Assembly (NCBI GenBank): GCA_039000515.1
Contig: JBCFYV010011135.1
Location: forward strand, 4,355,499 to 4,419,498
Origin: Timema cristinae
Taxonomy: Eukaryota > Arthropoda > Insecta > Phasmatodea > Timematidae
DNA length: 64,000 nt
Reading direction: 5' to 3'
Shown here one piece after another: positions 33,522 through 43,735 of the stretch. Position numbers and translations under genes: made by a program. Position 1 is the stretch's first letter. Each line of letters begins with the position of its first letter. The notes beneath the pieces are model-generated. The model was given only the letters and a program-made list of their open reading frames with translations. It made no database searches and was not told the DNA's origin.

Positions 33522-35417
33522 CTACGACCACAAGGAGAATATTCAGATCGAGGAGAGTGAATTGAAACAGAAGCTGGCAAAGATTGACACAACTAAGAGA
33601 TCCATTACAGCTGATTGCAGAATTCTAGAGCCAAAGCTATTCCAGTTATACAAAGATAATTATTTTCTAGCCTAGTATAATGTTATATCACCTATCAGTC
33701 GGTTAGGATCTAGTTTACTTAGGTTTAATCATCAATATTTTCATGTTTTGACATAATAATATAGAAATAATAATAAGTCACTTATCCTGGAATGAAAGGT
33801 ATTTTTAAATAATTTGTTCAAAGGTGATATTGAAAACTTTTTAAATATTCAGACATTACACAATGCATAAAATAATTAATTCAATAAGCTTGTTTTGATG
33901 AAAAATGATAATCGAATACTTATACAAATTAAAAGATTGAGTTTTGGTTTCATTAAATTCAATTTATGTTCAAGAGAGCCAGCTGACAATGTAATATATA
34001 CACACCACCCTTAACCCATACAATAGTTATTGACTTGGTTATAATTAATTGGTTACCTTATTATGATGAAAGAAGAACCTGTATTTTAATCAAAGATGTT
34101 ATAATATCAAACGATCATCAGTAGATGCGGAAGGTGGTTGGATGGATTTGTAGCCATGTAAAAATACCTTATCAATGTCGGTCTTTCGTCTTTTCAATGG
34201 CCAAAAGTTTTAAGGCATCACTATTTGCTATTGACGGAGATATTGAGGTTATACACTCAGTCGGGTCTACTGACGGTGGTTTTTTCCTAAATGTCTTTCC
34301 ACTCAGATACAGGTAGATTACCTCTAAATTACTTCCTTCTTTAGTCCTACCCCCTCAGGGTGAATATAATATAGCCTGAACAGGTAGTAATTAAGACACA
34401 GTGATAAAATAAAATGTCCTCAATTTGCAATTAATACATTATATGTAATTTTTATCGCAACTACATTTAATATGTGTGCGTGACATTTTTATATTTAGTA
34501 CGTCGAACATAAGTCACTATGAGATAATAGTGTACATTTTTGGAAATAAATTATTATTTATAATAGAATAATTCTCATCTTTAAAAATATTAATATGTTG
34601 TTTTATATTATATATAATTCACAAACATAGTTAAAATATATATTAAAATTAACCCTTACACGAAAATATACCACAAATGTTTAATTTCTGAGTTACCTAA
34701 GATTGTGTTTTGGTTGAGAATAGTTTTAAAGGCAAAATTTTGGCGTGTGTTCGGCCAACTAGTTGAATCTATGAGCTACTCAGATTTGTGTAGTTCTATA
34801 TGGCACAAAGGTTACTTTGCCAATCATAAGTCATGTCTTTAGATTAAAATGTTGCTTATCGACCTGGGAACAGGGCAATCCAGGAGGTTCAGTATTTAAA
34901 TTAGGGCAAGATAATTTGTAGGTACTAAGTTTAATTCTAGTATCATAAAAACAATTTCAGAACATTGTTGTGTACTTTATTTTATTATTTTATTGTAGTA
35001 TAAGTGAAAGACAAGCACGCTGCACACTACAGCTATTAATTGGAAAATGTTCATCTAAATTTAAAATAATGTATTGACAAGGAATGTAATTGTAATTATT
35101 GTAAGAGATTTGATAGAAGTATTGAAATATTAACATTTTGGTCTACAGCAAATAAAGGAACACTTCTTATGGTGAAACGTTCAACTCTCAAGCTCTGAAG
35201 ACAAAAATGGGATGTTTTACTGCATTATTGGAAATCAATGATATTTCTGGTGCTAATGCCCTTAGGGTGTATTAATTAACTTTATAACAAAGGCTATAAA
35301 GAAAATGTCAATTTCATTTAAATCATCTGAAAATATAGGTACCTTAAGAAACTAGGAAAATTAACAAAATCGAAAAATATGTTCTGTGAAAAATGTACAT
35401 CACAAATATTTATCTAC
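33522..35417. other. Dynein intron with one degraded SINE-like stretch
   Basis: Mostly featureless AT-rich intron. The part at about 34265-34420 resembles the body and tail of the repeat at 55062-55315 (GGTTTTTTCCTAAATGTCTT, then AACAGGTAGTAATTAAGACA). Confidence 0.5.
34265..34420 (+). mobile_element. Degraded SINE fragment, second family
   Basis: Shares with 55150-55310 the sequence TTTTTTCCTAAATGTCTTTCC, a GGTAGATTACCTCTNAA block, CTTCYTTNNTCCTACCCC and a tail CTGAACAGGTAGTAATTAAGACACAGTGAT. The tRNA-like head is not evident. Confidence 0.5.
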
Positions 35418-35605
35418 CTGACACTCTCCGAGCCGAGCCCCGAAATGAGTTTGTCAGCTGCTATCAAACGACGTTGCATTATTTCCGTCTCCTCTTGCAG
35501 AATCTGGCGGTCCTTCATGGCTAGATCGTATTTTTCACCCAGCGCTGAAAGCTCTAGCTCTAGCATGTTGATCTTTTTGTTCATGAGTGTCAGTTCTCGC
35601 ACCAT
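35418..35605 (-). CDS. DNAH10: Dynein heavy chain (DNAH10-like), exon: stalk coiled-coil 2
   Basis: Encodes the descending stalk helix ([40 protein letters not shown]) and ends at SGLGSESVR, the highly conserved hinge before AAA5. The acceptor is CTGTCTAG|ATGGTG. The ATG at the acceptor is an internal methionine, not a start. The donor is GTCAG|GTAGAT, phase 2, and the split arginine codon AG|G joins the next exon. Confidence 0.95.
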
Positions 35606-36469
35606 CTAGACAGGAACAAATATTCTATTAGACACCTAAAATCCTTTTTTACTGTATAACAGGTTGATGTCAATGACAAAATTAAATACATATGATAGGT
35701 ATGCTCTTCTAGAACAAGTTTCAGTTTAGATTGATTAGAGGAGAGGGGGTGAGGGGGTATGAACTAAGACCTTTAAACACCAGAGGCTTCAGGAATCTGG
35801 TAATCCTCCCCCCCAAAAATTCAACGAGGATGCTTATAAAATATTGGTTATCAAACATTCATATACTCGTACGTCCCTCTCATTTTACATAAGGATATTA
35901 CACTCCCTATTCCCCATCTTTTTACATCCTTCCAAACAAATATGTATTTTGAAATCAATCTTTACAGATGAGTAAATAGAAAACTACTACCCAAAGAACC
36001 AATTTATTGTCTTAAATAAATTGTCCTCTGTTAATTTAGACCAGGCCTGTTTCAGTGTTGCTGAATTAACCATGTATACACCAGAAACATTTGTTTGAGT
36101 TGTCTCCCTCCCTTTTAGTAAAGTTTCTTCCATTCACAATCTCCCTTGTGGCTGTAGACATGTTCCTCAATCTCGCTGTAAAAAGTGTGTTATTCAATGC
36201 CTGACTTGACATATTTACCCTTCGATTTAATCCCACCAGTCAATCAATAAAATCCCAGTTTCTATTAAAATGCTAGTGCATTTTTCTCCCTCGCCTCAAA
36301 TTATATACATCGTATATAGTCTTTGCATTTTCGCCATTCCACCCTTGTCACACACTGTGTGTATTGCTATTACTCTCCAAGCCATACAAAAACAGATCGC
36401 CACCAAAATATACCAATTAATGGAATACTATCATCCTGGTTTTAATTTTAGGTAGATGTAAGCCTCCTT
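35606..36469. other. Dynein intron, nothing recognised
   Basis: AT-rich with a C-rich/T-rich strip around 35800-35920. No family seen. Confidence 0.5.
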
Positions 36470-36960
36470 TCATCTTTGAGTCAACATAGTCTTTAGGTAC
36501 TGCATCCAAACAGAATTTTCCTGACTAATGTTGTGTATGAAAACACCTTGCTCATTAAAATAAAGATCACCATTAGCATTCTTAATACACATAAGCCCTT
36601 TTGAAGACAGGTTGTGCAAATTGCCATATGCTGCTTTCTGTGAAGGTAAATAATCCTCTAGTTTCCTCAAACTTGGAGTTAGATAATTCAGCTCTCTGTA
36701 AGGTTTTCATATCCGATACTCTTGCTGTTGCCTCTCTCTTGATAACGCTTTATTATTCTTAAGAAGGTGATCTGCATATTTAGGTATCATACACTCAGAA
36801 ACGGAACACTTATAAAGTTTGGTCAACCTTAGAACTAAGGAATTCAGATTATTGCAGGCTTTTTCTAAGTGATGCACTTGTTCTGTTACCTCCTCCGATA
36901 CTAAATTCATATTCTCAAAGAGAAGCTACTCGTCTACCTATCACATCGTTGATGGTGTCG
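36470..36960 (-). pseudogene. Unassigned Polinton-associated coding relic
   Basis: Two minus-strand frames separated by a stop read as one protein-like stretch: TEQVHHLEKACNNLNSLVLR, KYADHLLKNNKALSRERQQQ, then RKLEDYLPSQKAAYGNLHNL and NANGDLYFNEQGVFIHNISQ. Composition is protein-like, with a helical, possibly coiled-coil first half. I do not recognise the family by motif. Its position just downstream of the ATPase relic on the same strand suggests a Polinton accessory or structural gene, which is inference. Confidence 0.5.
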
Positions 36961-37289
36961 AGAAAGTGTATCTGTATGTTTATTATGTTTCAAATTAATC
37001 ATAATGGAGTAATAATTTTCGCAATTATTGAAGCTAAGGGAGCTCCGGTGTTAATGATCTTCTTAGCGCCTGCATCTTAACATCCTCTTGGGTTCAGAGT
37101 TAGATTTTTTACCACCTCCCCACCACCTGATTAATACTTGTAGAAACGATACCCAATTTTTGATATGAATATGATGTCTAAGCATAAACTCAATATTTAG
37201 GCAAAATAATCAGGTGAGATAAAGGTATCGAACTCAAGTAATAGTGTCCTTTATCAATTTTGTGGTATTTTTTCAAGACTAGCTGTATT

Positions 37290-37720
37290 TCAGACAGGTA
37301 TTTCCGGCACTACGCACACATTTCCTTAAACTTTTGGAAGGTCATATACATGTTGATATGGTTGTCATGAACATGTTTCAATTTTGTTTCAGCCATCATG
37401 AAAAGGATTAGCACGTTATCACTATCTCTCAGCAAATGTTTGGGAATTTTAGAGTAGATCTGGGATGGATAGAAAAAGTATATAGTTTTATGTTTCCCAT
37501 ACTAAGATAAACCAATATGATATGGACACTGTTTATCTCAAGCAACGTCAAAAATAAAAACAGAGTTGGGCTTAGCCTCTGACTGTGGAGTGATCTTCTC
37601 GTTGTAGGAAAAAAAGGTTATATCATCCCTTCAACGAGTTCAACCAGTTAAGATAAAAGTTAGTACTTGTGCAGGTATGATTTTGTGCAAACATACACAT
37701 CTTTGAACCATAACACATTT
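37290..37720 (-). pseudogene. Polinton packaging ATPase (FtsK/A32-like), C-terminal part, broken
   Basis: Minus-strand traces include KPNSVFIFDVA near 37560 (Walker B-like hydrophobic run ending in Asp), then IPKHLLRDSDNVLILFMMAE (about 37445-37385) and LKHVHDNHINMYMTFQKFKE (about 37375-37320). This order and wording fit the DNA-packaging ATPase of Polintons. Stops lie after FDVA and after FKEMCA. The Walker A end is not recognisable, so the relic is 5'-truncated. Confidence 0.78.
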
Positions 37721-37879
37721 GGTTGCTATATCATAGTGGTCATAGCATTCATCTTAACGCAATTGGAAAGTCAAAAGACTGATAGAACGGTAACTAAATG
37801 GGTCCTTACAAGTATGCAAGAGAGATCAAAAATATTCTGATTTTAGATGATATTCAATGAGAGACATCTTAACTACTGG

Positions 37880-38130
37880 ACCAGTCTTAAAGAACAAGTG
37901 GTCCTGAATCAATATTGATACAGATAACGGTAAAGGTACGCATTAAGTGGCGCAAGGACACACAAAACGTGTGAAATACTTTGACAATTTCATTGATCTA
38001 GGATCATTGCTCAAGCTTGTACGATATTTTGGCGACACACTGATCCTATATAATTATAAACGGTATCACGAGTACAATATTATAATCTGCAAAAATCTTT
38101 GTCTTACATTACTTAAATACTAGTGCTAGC
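37880..38130 (+). pseudogene. Polinton cysteine protease (adenain-like), broken
   Basis: The frame starting near 37908 reads NIDTDNGKGTH, then a stop where a Trp is expected, then VKYFDNFIDLGSLLKLVRYF and YKRYHEYNIIICKNLCLTLL. This fits the adenovirus-protease-like peptidase of Polintons: the catalytic His in GTH(W), the YFD-F-D-G block and the Cys region before LCL. In the family the Cys is usually followed by Gly-His; here it reads CKN. It lies in opposite orientation to the ATPase relic. Confidence 0.72.
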
Positions 38131-38284
38131 GACTCATCCTTGTAAACACACCTATGACACTTACGCTGTGAGGGCTGAGCTCTAATTTGATAGCAAGTCA
38201 CTCTCCACGTATCCTACTTGGAGAAGAAAACCAGCATGAAGAATGGTTTATCACATTGATCAATCTTTAAACATTTAGTTCCAT

Positions 38285-38880
38285 ACTGAACATTGACTAA
38301 AGTAATAATACATTTTATTGCGGAGGAAAAGAGAATATCGCCCCTTCAGGTACTTATGGGCTGGAAACTTTGGACCAATACTTGAAACAAAAAGTTTCGA
38401 GTGATGTGAAAAACTACATCTTCAGCGATCCTTCCAACATAAAGAGTTACATCACTTGCAATAAGGTGATCAACTTTACTTGAACAGGTCATCTTCAGCG
38501 ATCCTTCCAACATAGAGAGTTAATCACAATCAATAAGGTGATCAACTTTACTCGAACAGGTCATCTTCAGCGATCCTTCCCACAAAACATAAAAGAGTTA
38601 CATCACAAGCAATAAAGGTGATCGACTTTACTCGAACAGGTCATCTTCAGCGATCCTTCCACCATAAAGAGTTACATCACTTGCAATAAGGTGATCGACT
38701 TTACTCGAACCGGTAGTCTCACATCTCTGGTAAATTTTAAACATGTAATTCTTCCTTGTGGGAGAACTCGTATATTTGCGAGTACTGTGAACATCTTTAA
38801 TGTAAATGTGATCAGTGTAGAATGCAGTCTTTTACTTCAACGGAGAACTGAGTCATAGCATTCACTTGTTCAAAATGACC
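38285..38880 (+). pseudogene. Polinton minor capsid (penton-like) gene with an internal tandem expansion
   Basis: FYCGGKENIAPSGTYGLETL then DQYLKQKVSSDVKNYIFSD (about 38320-38435) and, after an array, ILPCGRTRIFASTVNIFNVN then VISVECSLLL (about 38742-38850). The YxGGxE...GTYxLExLxxYL and VNIFNVNVIxVEC phrases fit the Polinton minor capsid protein. The central segment IKSYITCNKVINFTRTG is present as four tandem copies in different frames. Broken by stops and by the array. Confidence 0.7.
38417..38714 (+). repeat. Tandem array, four units of 72-80 bp, within the capsid relic
   Basis: Units begin CATCTTCAGCGATCCTTCCA at 38417, 38490, 38562 and 38642, spaced 73, 72 and 80 bp. Each contains AAGAGTTACATCAC and GGTGATCRACTTTACTYGAA. 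The source sequence is the coding stretch for DPSNIKSYITCNKVINFT of the capsid gene. Confidence 0.93.
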
Positions 38881-38892
38881 ATCCCTAGAGGC

Positions 38893-39749
38893 CAGGGGTC
38901 CAAAAACATTTTTTGTAAAGGACCAAACAGTAAATATTTTAGGCTCTGTAGGGCCAAGAGGCAAACTCTAGAATATTTATGTATGTTGGCCTATTTAAAT
39001 AACAAGAAAAAACAAGTTTCCACAAATTTATTGAACAAAATATAATGTAATAGTAATAATAAGTAGACTACAATTGTTTGAAATACAGCTCTGTTAATGA
39101 GAAGAATGAAAATGTGTTTCTTAAAATAACATTTCACCAAATTGGGGTTTAAAGTTAGTACTCCCTATCATCGAAATTGATTGTGAGTGTTCATCTGTTA
39201 ATGTTGACCTGTATTTAAATTTTACCTTTTCAAGTTTGAAAATGTCTTTTCACAAAAGTCGATGCTGCTAATTACAGATATTAAACCCCGAGCATATGAT
39301 ATTAATTGACCATATTCATCGCTTGAAAGACATTTATAGAATTCTGTTAAATCTTTTTCTTGAAATTTGCCTTTTAGTATGTCAGCACACTGCAGATTAA
39401 TCAATTCCGATTAGAGGGTAGGTGGAAGCTTAATTGTAAATTCAATTGTACAGTCAAATGGCTTTTGAAATATATAAATGTCATTTGTACTTGCATCAAG
39501 ATCCAATAAACGCTGCTGGAACTGTAGTTTAAGCTTAGAAAATATACCTGCTGCAAATTTGTGTGGAAATAAAGATTTCACTTCTTTTTTTAATCTTTGA
39601 CAGAATGGGAAATTCACAAAGCAGCTTGAAATGATTTGTGATTCAATCGACTCCAGTTGTCGAAATAACTTTACCGCACTACAAGTTTCACATATGAGCA
39701 CTGTTTTGCCTTGTAGTTTTAAGTTGAATCCATTAAGAAATATATTTAC
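38893..39749 (-). pseudogene. hAT transposase C-terminal half with its 3' terminal end, fused to a dynein exon
   Basis: The terminal inverted-repeat-like end CAGGGGTCCAAAAACATTTT (38893) is of hAT-Charlie style. On the minus strand the reading frame runs [49 protein letters not shown], a stop at 39408-39410, then LINLQCADILKGKF, FYKCLSSDEYGQLISYARG, and after a frameshift near 39235 KYRSTLTDEHSQSISM. This is the C-terminal half of a ZBED/GTF2IRD2-like hAT transposase with the dimerisation region. The 5' half and 5' end are missing. The recognisable frame begins directly at the dynein splice donor and is in phase with the exon. Confidence 0.87.
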
Positions 39750-39902
39750 CTCGTCGAATTCTTTCTCCAATGTAGCTACCCTTTCTTTCTTAGGCTTCAC
39801 CTCTCTAAATACAGCGCAGTAGCCGAGCACTGCATCCACAAACTTGAGCAATCCAAATCCAGCCATGCTTACATTGGCCATGTCTGCCAGTTTGGTGGTC
39901 TT
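39750..39902 (-). CDS. DNAH10: Dynein heavy chain (DNAH10-like), exon: MTBD exit and start of stalk coiled-coil 2
   Basis: A 51-codon phase 0-0 exon containing [20 protein letters not shown] and [14 protein letters not shown], the return into the descending stalk helix. The acceptor is TTGTAG|AAGACC and the donor GACGAG|GTAAAT. The length between its conserved ends and those of the next exon matches the family exactly (28 residues from the EF pair to the GEKY/GAKY motif), so GTAAAT is the expected donor. Oddly, the frame stays open past this donor into hAT transposase-like sequence. Polinton debris lies on both sides of the exon. Confidence 0.94.
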
Positions 39903-40189
39903 CTACAATCATGCAACAAACTTATGTTAGATAACCCTTCTAATGCATAATTTTATAAACTAAATTCAAGGAAATGTTACTCCCCCTTCTAAAATTATAA
40001 TTAAGAAAGCCTTACAGGGAAGAGAAAAATGTTATAAATGAAAATATGTCCCAAAAAGTTCAAGGGTATTTTGCTTTCGATCTTTTATGGCTGTCTACAT
40101 GTCATGATTGTAACTTAACACCTCTACATACCATCCATCTCCTCACTCTGCCCTTCCTAAACAAAATATATGGGATATTTACAATATGA
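39903..40189. other. Short non-Polinton intron segment upstream of the exon
   Basis: About 290 bp of AT-rich sequence between the dynein acceptor (39903) and the palindrome. No feature seen. Confidence 0.6.
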
Positions 40190-41078
40190 CAAGATATTAC
40201 AATAAATAATCAGGTAATTGAAAATTTGCGCTGTCTCATAAGAAAAGCTATTCCGTACACATAAAATAAATATGCGTATTTACATGCAGAAAAAAATTAA
40301 TATTAGAGGAACGATACGTTGTTGGAAGTGTATTCTAGGTGATCGTTTAGTCCGTCTAAAGGGTAACCTATTGGTGGAGAGCGCGTTTGCAAGGACTCCG
40401 ATACCCAAACAACAACGTATCATAATCATCTTTGATCCACCGTTTTGTGTACACCAGTCGAAATACATTTTTCTGTGTAATGGTGCATAGTCGCCAGACC
40501 TTTTCTTACAATTTTGTTTGGTATTTGTATGTACCTTTCCACACCCTGTTCAGTGAGCATCTCCTTCAATACTTCGAAATTCATGTTGTTGCGTTTGACA
40601 TAGTTAATGGTGATCTCAAGAACTTTGCACACTGTTTTTGTTTTGATAGGATCACCACCCATGCAAATTCTGTAAGTGTAGAGTCGTTGGACCACCAGAA
40701 ACAAAGGCGCCGATGTAGCTTACCGGATCATAATCCTGAAGTTTGAGAGTGAGTTCATCCGAAAAGTCTTCTGTCGGCAGACTCCGTTCGCTGGAGCGTT
40801 CCTTTAATAGAACATTATCTGTATCGTGATACAAAACGCGGTCCCCCAGCATTCATGTAGCATGCCACCACCACACTCGTGTTTGTGTTAGGACACATCG
40901 AGTCACGCACATCCTTGTAATTGAGGAACATGATCTCATCATTAATGTCAATGACGTTGTTCACGGTAAAGTTCCGGATCCGTCAGGTATTTGTGAACTT
41001 CTTGACAGTCGTTGACAACGGCCACATGTGGTAAATTGGGTCTCTGCCCAATCCTTCCCCATAACGAGTTTAAAAAGA
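40190..41078 (-). mobile_element. Left arm of a large palindrome: Polinton polymerase 3' end, minus orientation
   Basis: An inverted copy of 41742-42632, matching almost base for base (a few substitutions and small indels). It encodes on the minus strand the same end of polymerase B, including RVLYHDTDNVLLKERSSERS (the catalytic YxDTD box) and YIGAFVSGGPTTLH. The copy begins abruptly inside the gene, so it is a 3'-end duplicate and not a second full element. Confidence 0.92.
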
Positions 41079-41741
41079 GACTTGAGTCAATTTGTGCACC
41101 GGCACGAGGTTTACAGTAAGGAGCCCCTTAAGTCCCAGGGCGGCTTTATTTGACGGACACGCAAATTGTATTAAGCTCTACCACGAATCAAACTGTTCTC
41201 GTGGTGAGACAATCAAGTACTTGGACGTGTGTTCGTTGTATCGATACGTTTCCAAGTACAAAAAATACCCCGTCGGCCACCCAAATATTAACTTAAAAAC
41301 AAATTGTCCACCCATAGATCAAGTATAAGGCTTAACCAATCTACCACGACGCCTCCGCGAGATTTATTCATGCCCGTATTGTCTACCCGGAAGAAAAATC
41401 AAGGCAAGTGTCGGCACGACAACAAGAAGGATCGTTGGCTGACACGAGTCTAGGTGATTGATGAGATTTGCAAAGCCGTTGATAAAAGTTACATCATTGA
41501 AGTCATACACATAGTTTGGAAATAAGATGTCTCAGTCTATGAGAGTCAGACTCATTCTGTCGGCTTGTTTCACAGTTACATCGATACTTTTCTAAACATT
41601 AAACAAGAAGCCAGCGTATGGCTGGAATGGTGCAACTTACAAGAAGACTAGATGGATTACATTCAAAACTACGAGGAAAGAGAAGGGCTAAAACTCAATT
41701 TCAGCTATGTGTGTAAGAACCCCAGTCTCCGCCCATTGTCT
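41079..41741 (+). pseudogene. Loop of the palindrome: middle part of the Polinton polymerase B
   Basis: The plus-strand trace IKYLDVCSLYRYVSKYKKYP then VGHPNI (about 41210-41295) is the family B polymerase motif A region, where YLDVCSLYRY stands for the Asp-Ser-Leu-Tyr block. Further traces include SYIDTF near 41577, KQEASVWLEWCN (about 41605) and KNPSLRPLSKLFLNSLW (about 41720), the helix before the next catalytic block. Frame changes and stops break it. It is contiguous with the right arm, which supplies the gene's 3' end. Confidence 0.85.
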
Positions 41742-42632
41742 AAACTCTTTTTAAACTCGTTATGGTGAATTTTTGGGCAGAGACCGAATTTACCACATGT
41801 AGCCGTTGTCAACGACTGTCAAGAAGTTCACAAATACCTGACGGATCCGGAACTTTACCGTGAACAACGTCATTGACATTAATGATGAGATCATGTTCCT
41901 CAATTACAAGGATGTGCGTGACTCGATGTGTCCTAACACAAACACGAGTGTGGTGGTGGCATGCTACATGAATGCTGGGGGACCGCGTTTTGTATCACGA
42001 TACAGATAATGTTCTATTAAAGGAACGCTCCAGCGAACGGAGTCTGCCGACAGAAGACTTTTTGGATGAACTCACTCTCAAACTTCAGGATTATGATCCG
42101 GTAAGCTACATCGGCGCCTTTGTTTCTGGTGGTCCAACGACTCTACACTTACAGAATTTGCATGGGTGGTGATCCTATCAAAACAAAAACAGTGTGCAAA
42201 GTTCTTGAGATCACCATTAACTATGTCAAACGCAACAACATGAATTTCGAAGTATTGAAGGAGATGCTCACTGAACAGGGTGTGGAAAGGAACATACAAA
42301 TACCAAACAAAATTGTAAGAAAAGGTCTGGCGACTATGCACCATTACACAGAAAAATGTATTTCGACTGGTGTACACAAAACGGCGGATCAAAGATGATT
42401 ATGATACGTTGTTGTTTGGGTATCGGAGTCCTTGCAAACGCGCTCTCCACCAATAGGTTACCTTTAGACGGACTAAACGATCACCTAGAATACACTTCCA
42501 ACAACGTATCGTTCCTCTAATATTAATTTTTTTCTGCATGTAAATTTGTATATTTATTTTATGCGTACGGGATAGCTTTTTTTATGAGACAGCGCAAACT
42601 TTCAATTACCTGATTATTTATTGTAATATCTA
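41742..42632 (+). pseudogene. Right arm of the palindrome: Polinton polymerase 3' end, plus orientation
   Basis: Continues the polymerase of the loop in the same orientation. DRVLYHDTDNVLLKERS (about 41981) holds the catalytic YxDTD box intact. YIGAFVSGGPTTLH (about 42110) and then, after a frame change, RICMGGDPIKTKTVCKVLEI and ITINYVKRNNMNFEVLKEML follow. Breaks show it is dead. The copy ends about 90 bp past the gene's last recognisable codons. Confidence 0.88.
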
Positions 42633-43139
42633 ATCATTTTGTAAATATCTCAAACATTTTTTTCTAGTACCATGACCACTGGAGACATAAGAAACACTCC
42701 TTTGTAAAACCAGTAATTTCTCTGTTGTTTGCAAAATTGCAAGACTGTGGCCAATGGAGACAAAAGAAACACCCCTTTATAAAACATATAATTTTCTGTT
42801 GTTTATATAAGAAACCTGTATGCAACAAACTCCCCAGAAACCTGTAAATAAATATTCTAACACTATTATGTTTTTTTTTAATGTCTACAACACATCTTGT
42901 AAATACTTGTTCACATAGTTTTCAAATTTAGTTACAATTTGGTTTTATTATTTTCCCCAACTACAGGTTTTTGATTGGAGATGGTTTTATAATCTCCCTC
43001 TCTACAAACGGCGGTACACTTCCTCCAGGTTTATGTGTTCAGGCTTTGAGGGTGCACAAATACTTTCAATAGTGAATTAATTAAACTATCGAGTGATTTT
43101 GAAAATAATATAGCCTAGGGTATTGGGAGACTAAAGTAA
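42633..43139. other. Dynein intron, weak direct similarity, otherwise nothing recognised
   Basis: Contains two similar phrases (AGACATAAGAAACACTCCTTTG and AGACAAAAGAAACACCCCTTTA, 42683 and 42758), a 75-bp tandem duplication of modest age. No gene. Confidence 0.5.
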
Positions 43140-43149
43140 TCACATAGTT

Positions 43150-43735
43150 AAGAAATACCAAGTGACGTCCTTCCTTGGAACAAGTGGTAAGTGGTAAGTC
43201 TTAAATTAACGAAATATTATTTTTCTAAATTGCCGCTGGTATTATAGAATCATACTTTGTGGAGTTGAGCTCTCGTACTGTAACAGCCGGGAATTAACTA
43301 AAACAGCGATGGGTAATTACTTCTTAAATTAACGAATTAAAAAAAATTACAAAATGATTAATTTAATCAATTAAAAATGATTTAATAATTGATGTAATTA
43401 GCCCTTGGAACAAGTGGGTCATAAAATCAAATTATTAAAATATACTGAGAAACAAAAGAAATACCTCGCAATGTCCGTCCTTGTAACAAACGGGCCAGAA
43501 AAACAAATTATGTACAAAGTATTGTGAAATTAGGAAATAATTAAAAAACACCCCGCGGCATGGAGCCAAGATACAAAATTAAATAGGTTCTTAGAATAAA
43601 TGAGTCAGAAAAACCAAATACGTAGCTCTGTCCTTGGAAACAAGGAAAAACAAATTATGTATCTAGTGCGAGTTATTATGAAATTAGGAAATAAATAAAA
43701 AACACCTGGGGTAATCCCTTAGGGGGTTTTTGAGG
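43150..43735. repeat. Diverged tandem array, unit about 120 bp
   Basis: Units share TGACGTCCTTCCTTGGAACAAGTGG-like starts (variants near 43162, 43403, 43471, 43630), GAAAAACAAATTATGTA, TATTGTGAAATTAGGAAATAA and AAAAACACC. Copies differ by substitutions and indels. No coding sequence. Confidence 0.6.

Noticed and set aside
38417..38714. Regular repeats that could be mistaken for a CRISPR array
   Set aside because: Units are contiguous tandem copies of 72-80 bp without unique spacers, derived from a capsid gene, and the genome is eukaryotic.
40432..40746. Plus-strand open frame in the left palindrome arm as a gene
   Set aside because: It is the complement of the polymerase coding strand; the same frame appears inverted at 42078-42392.
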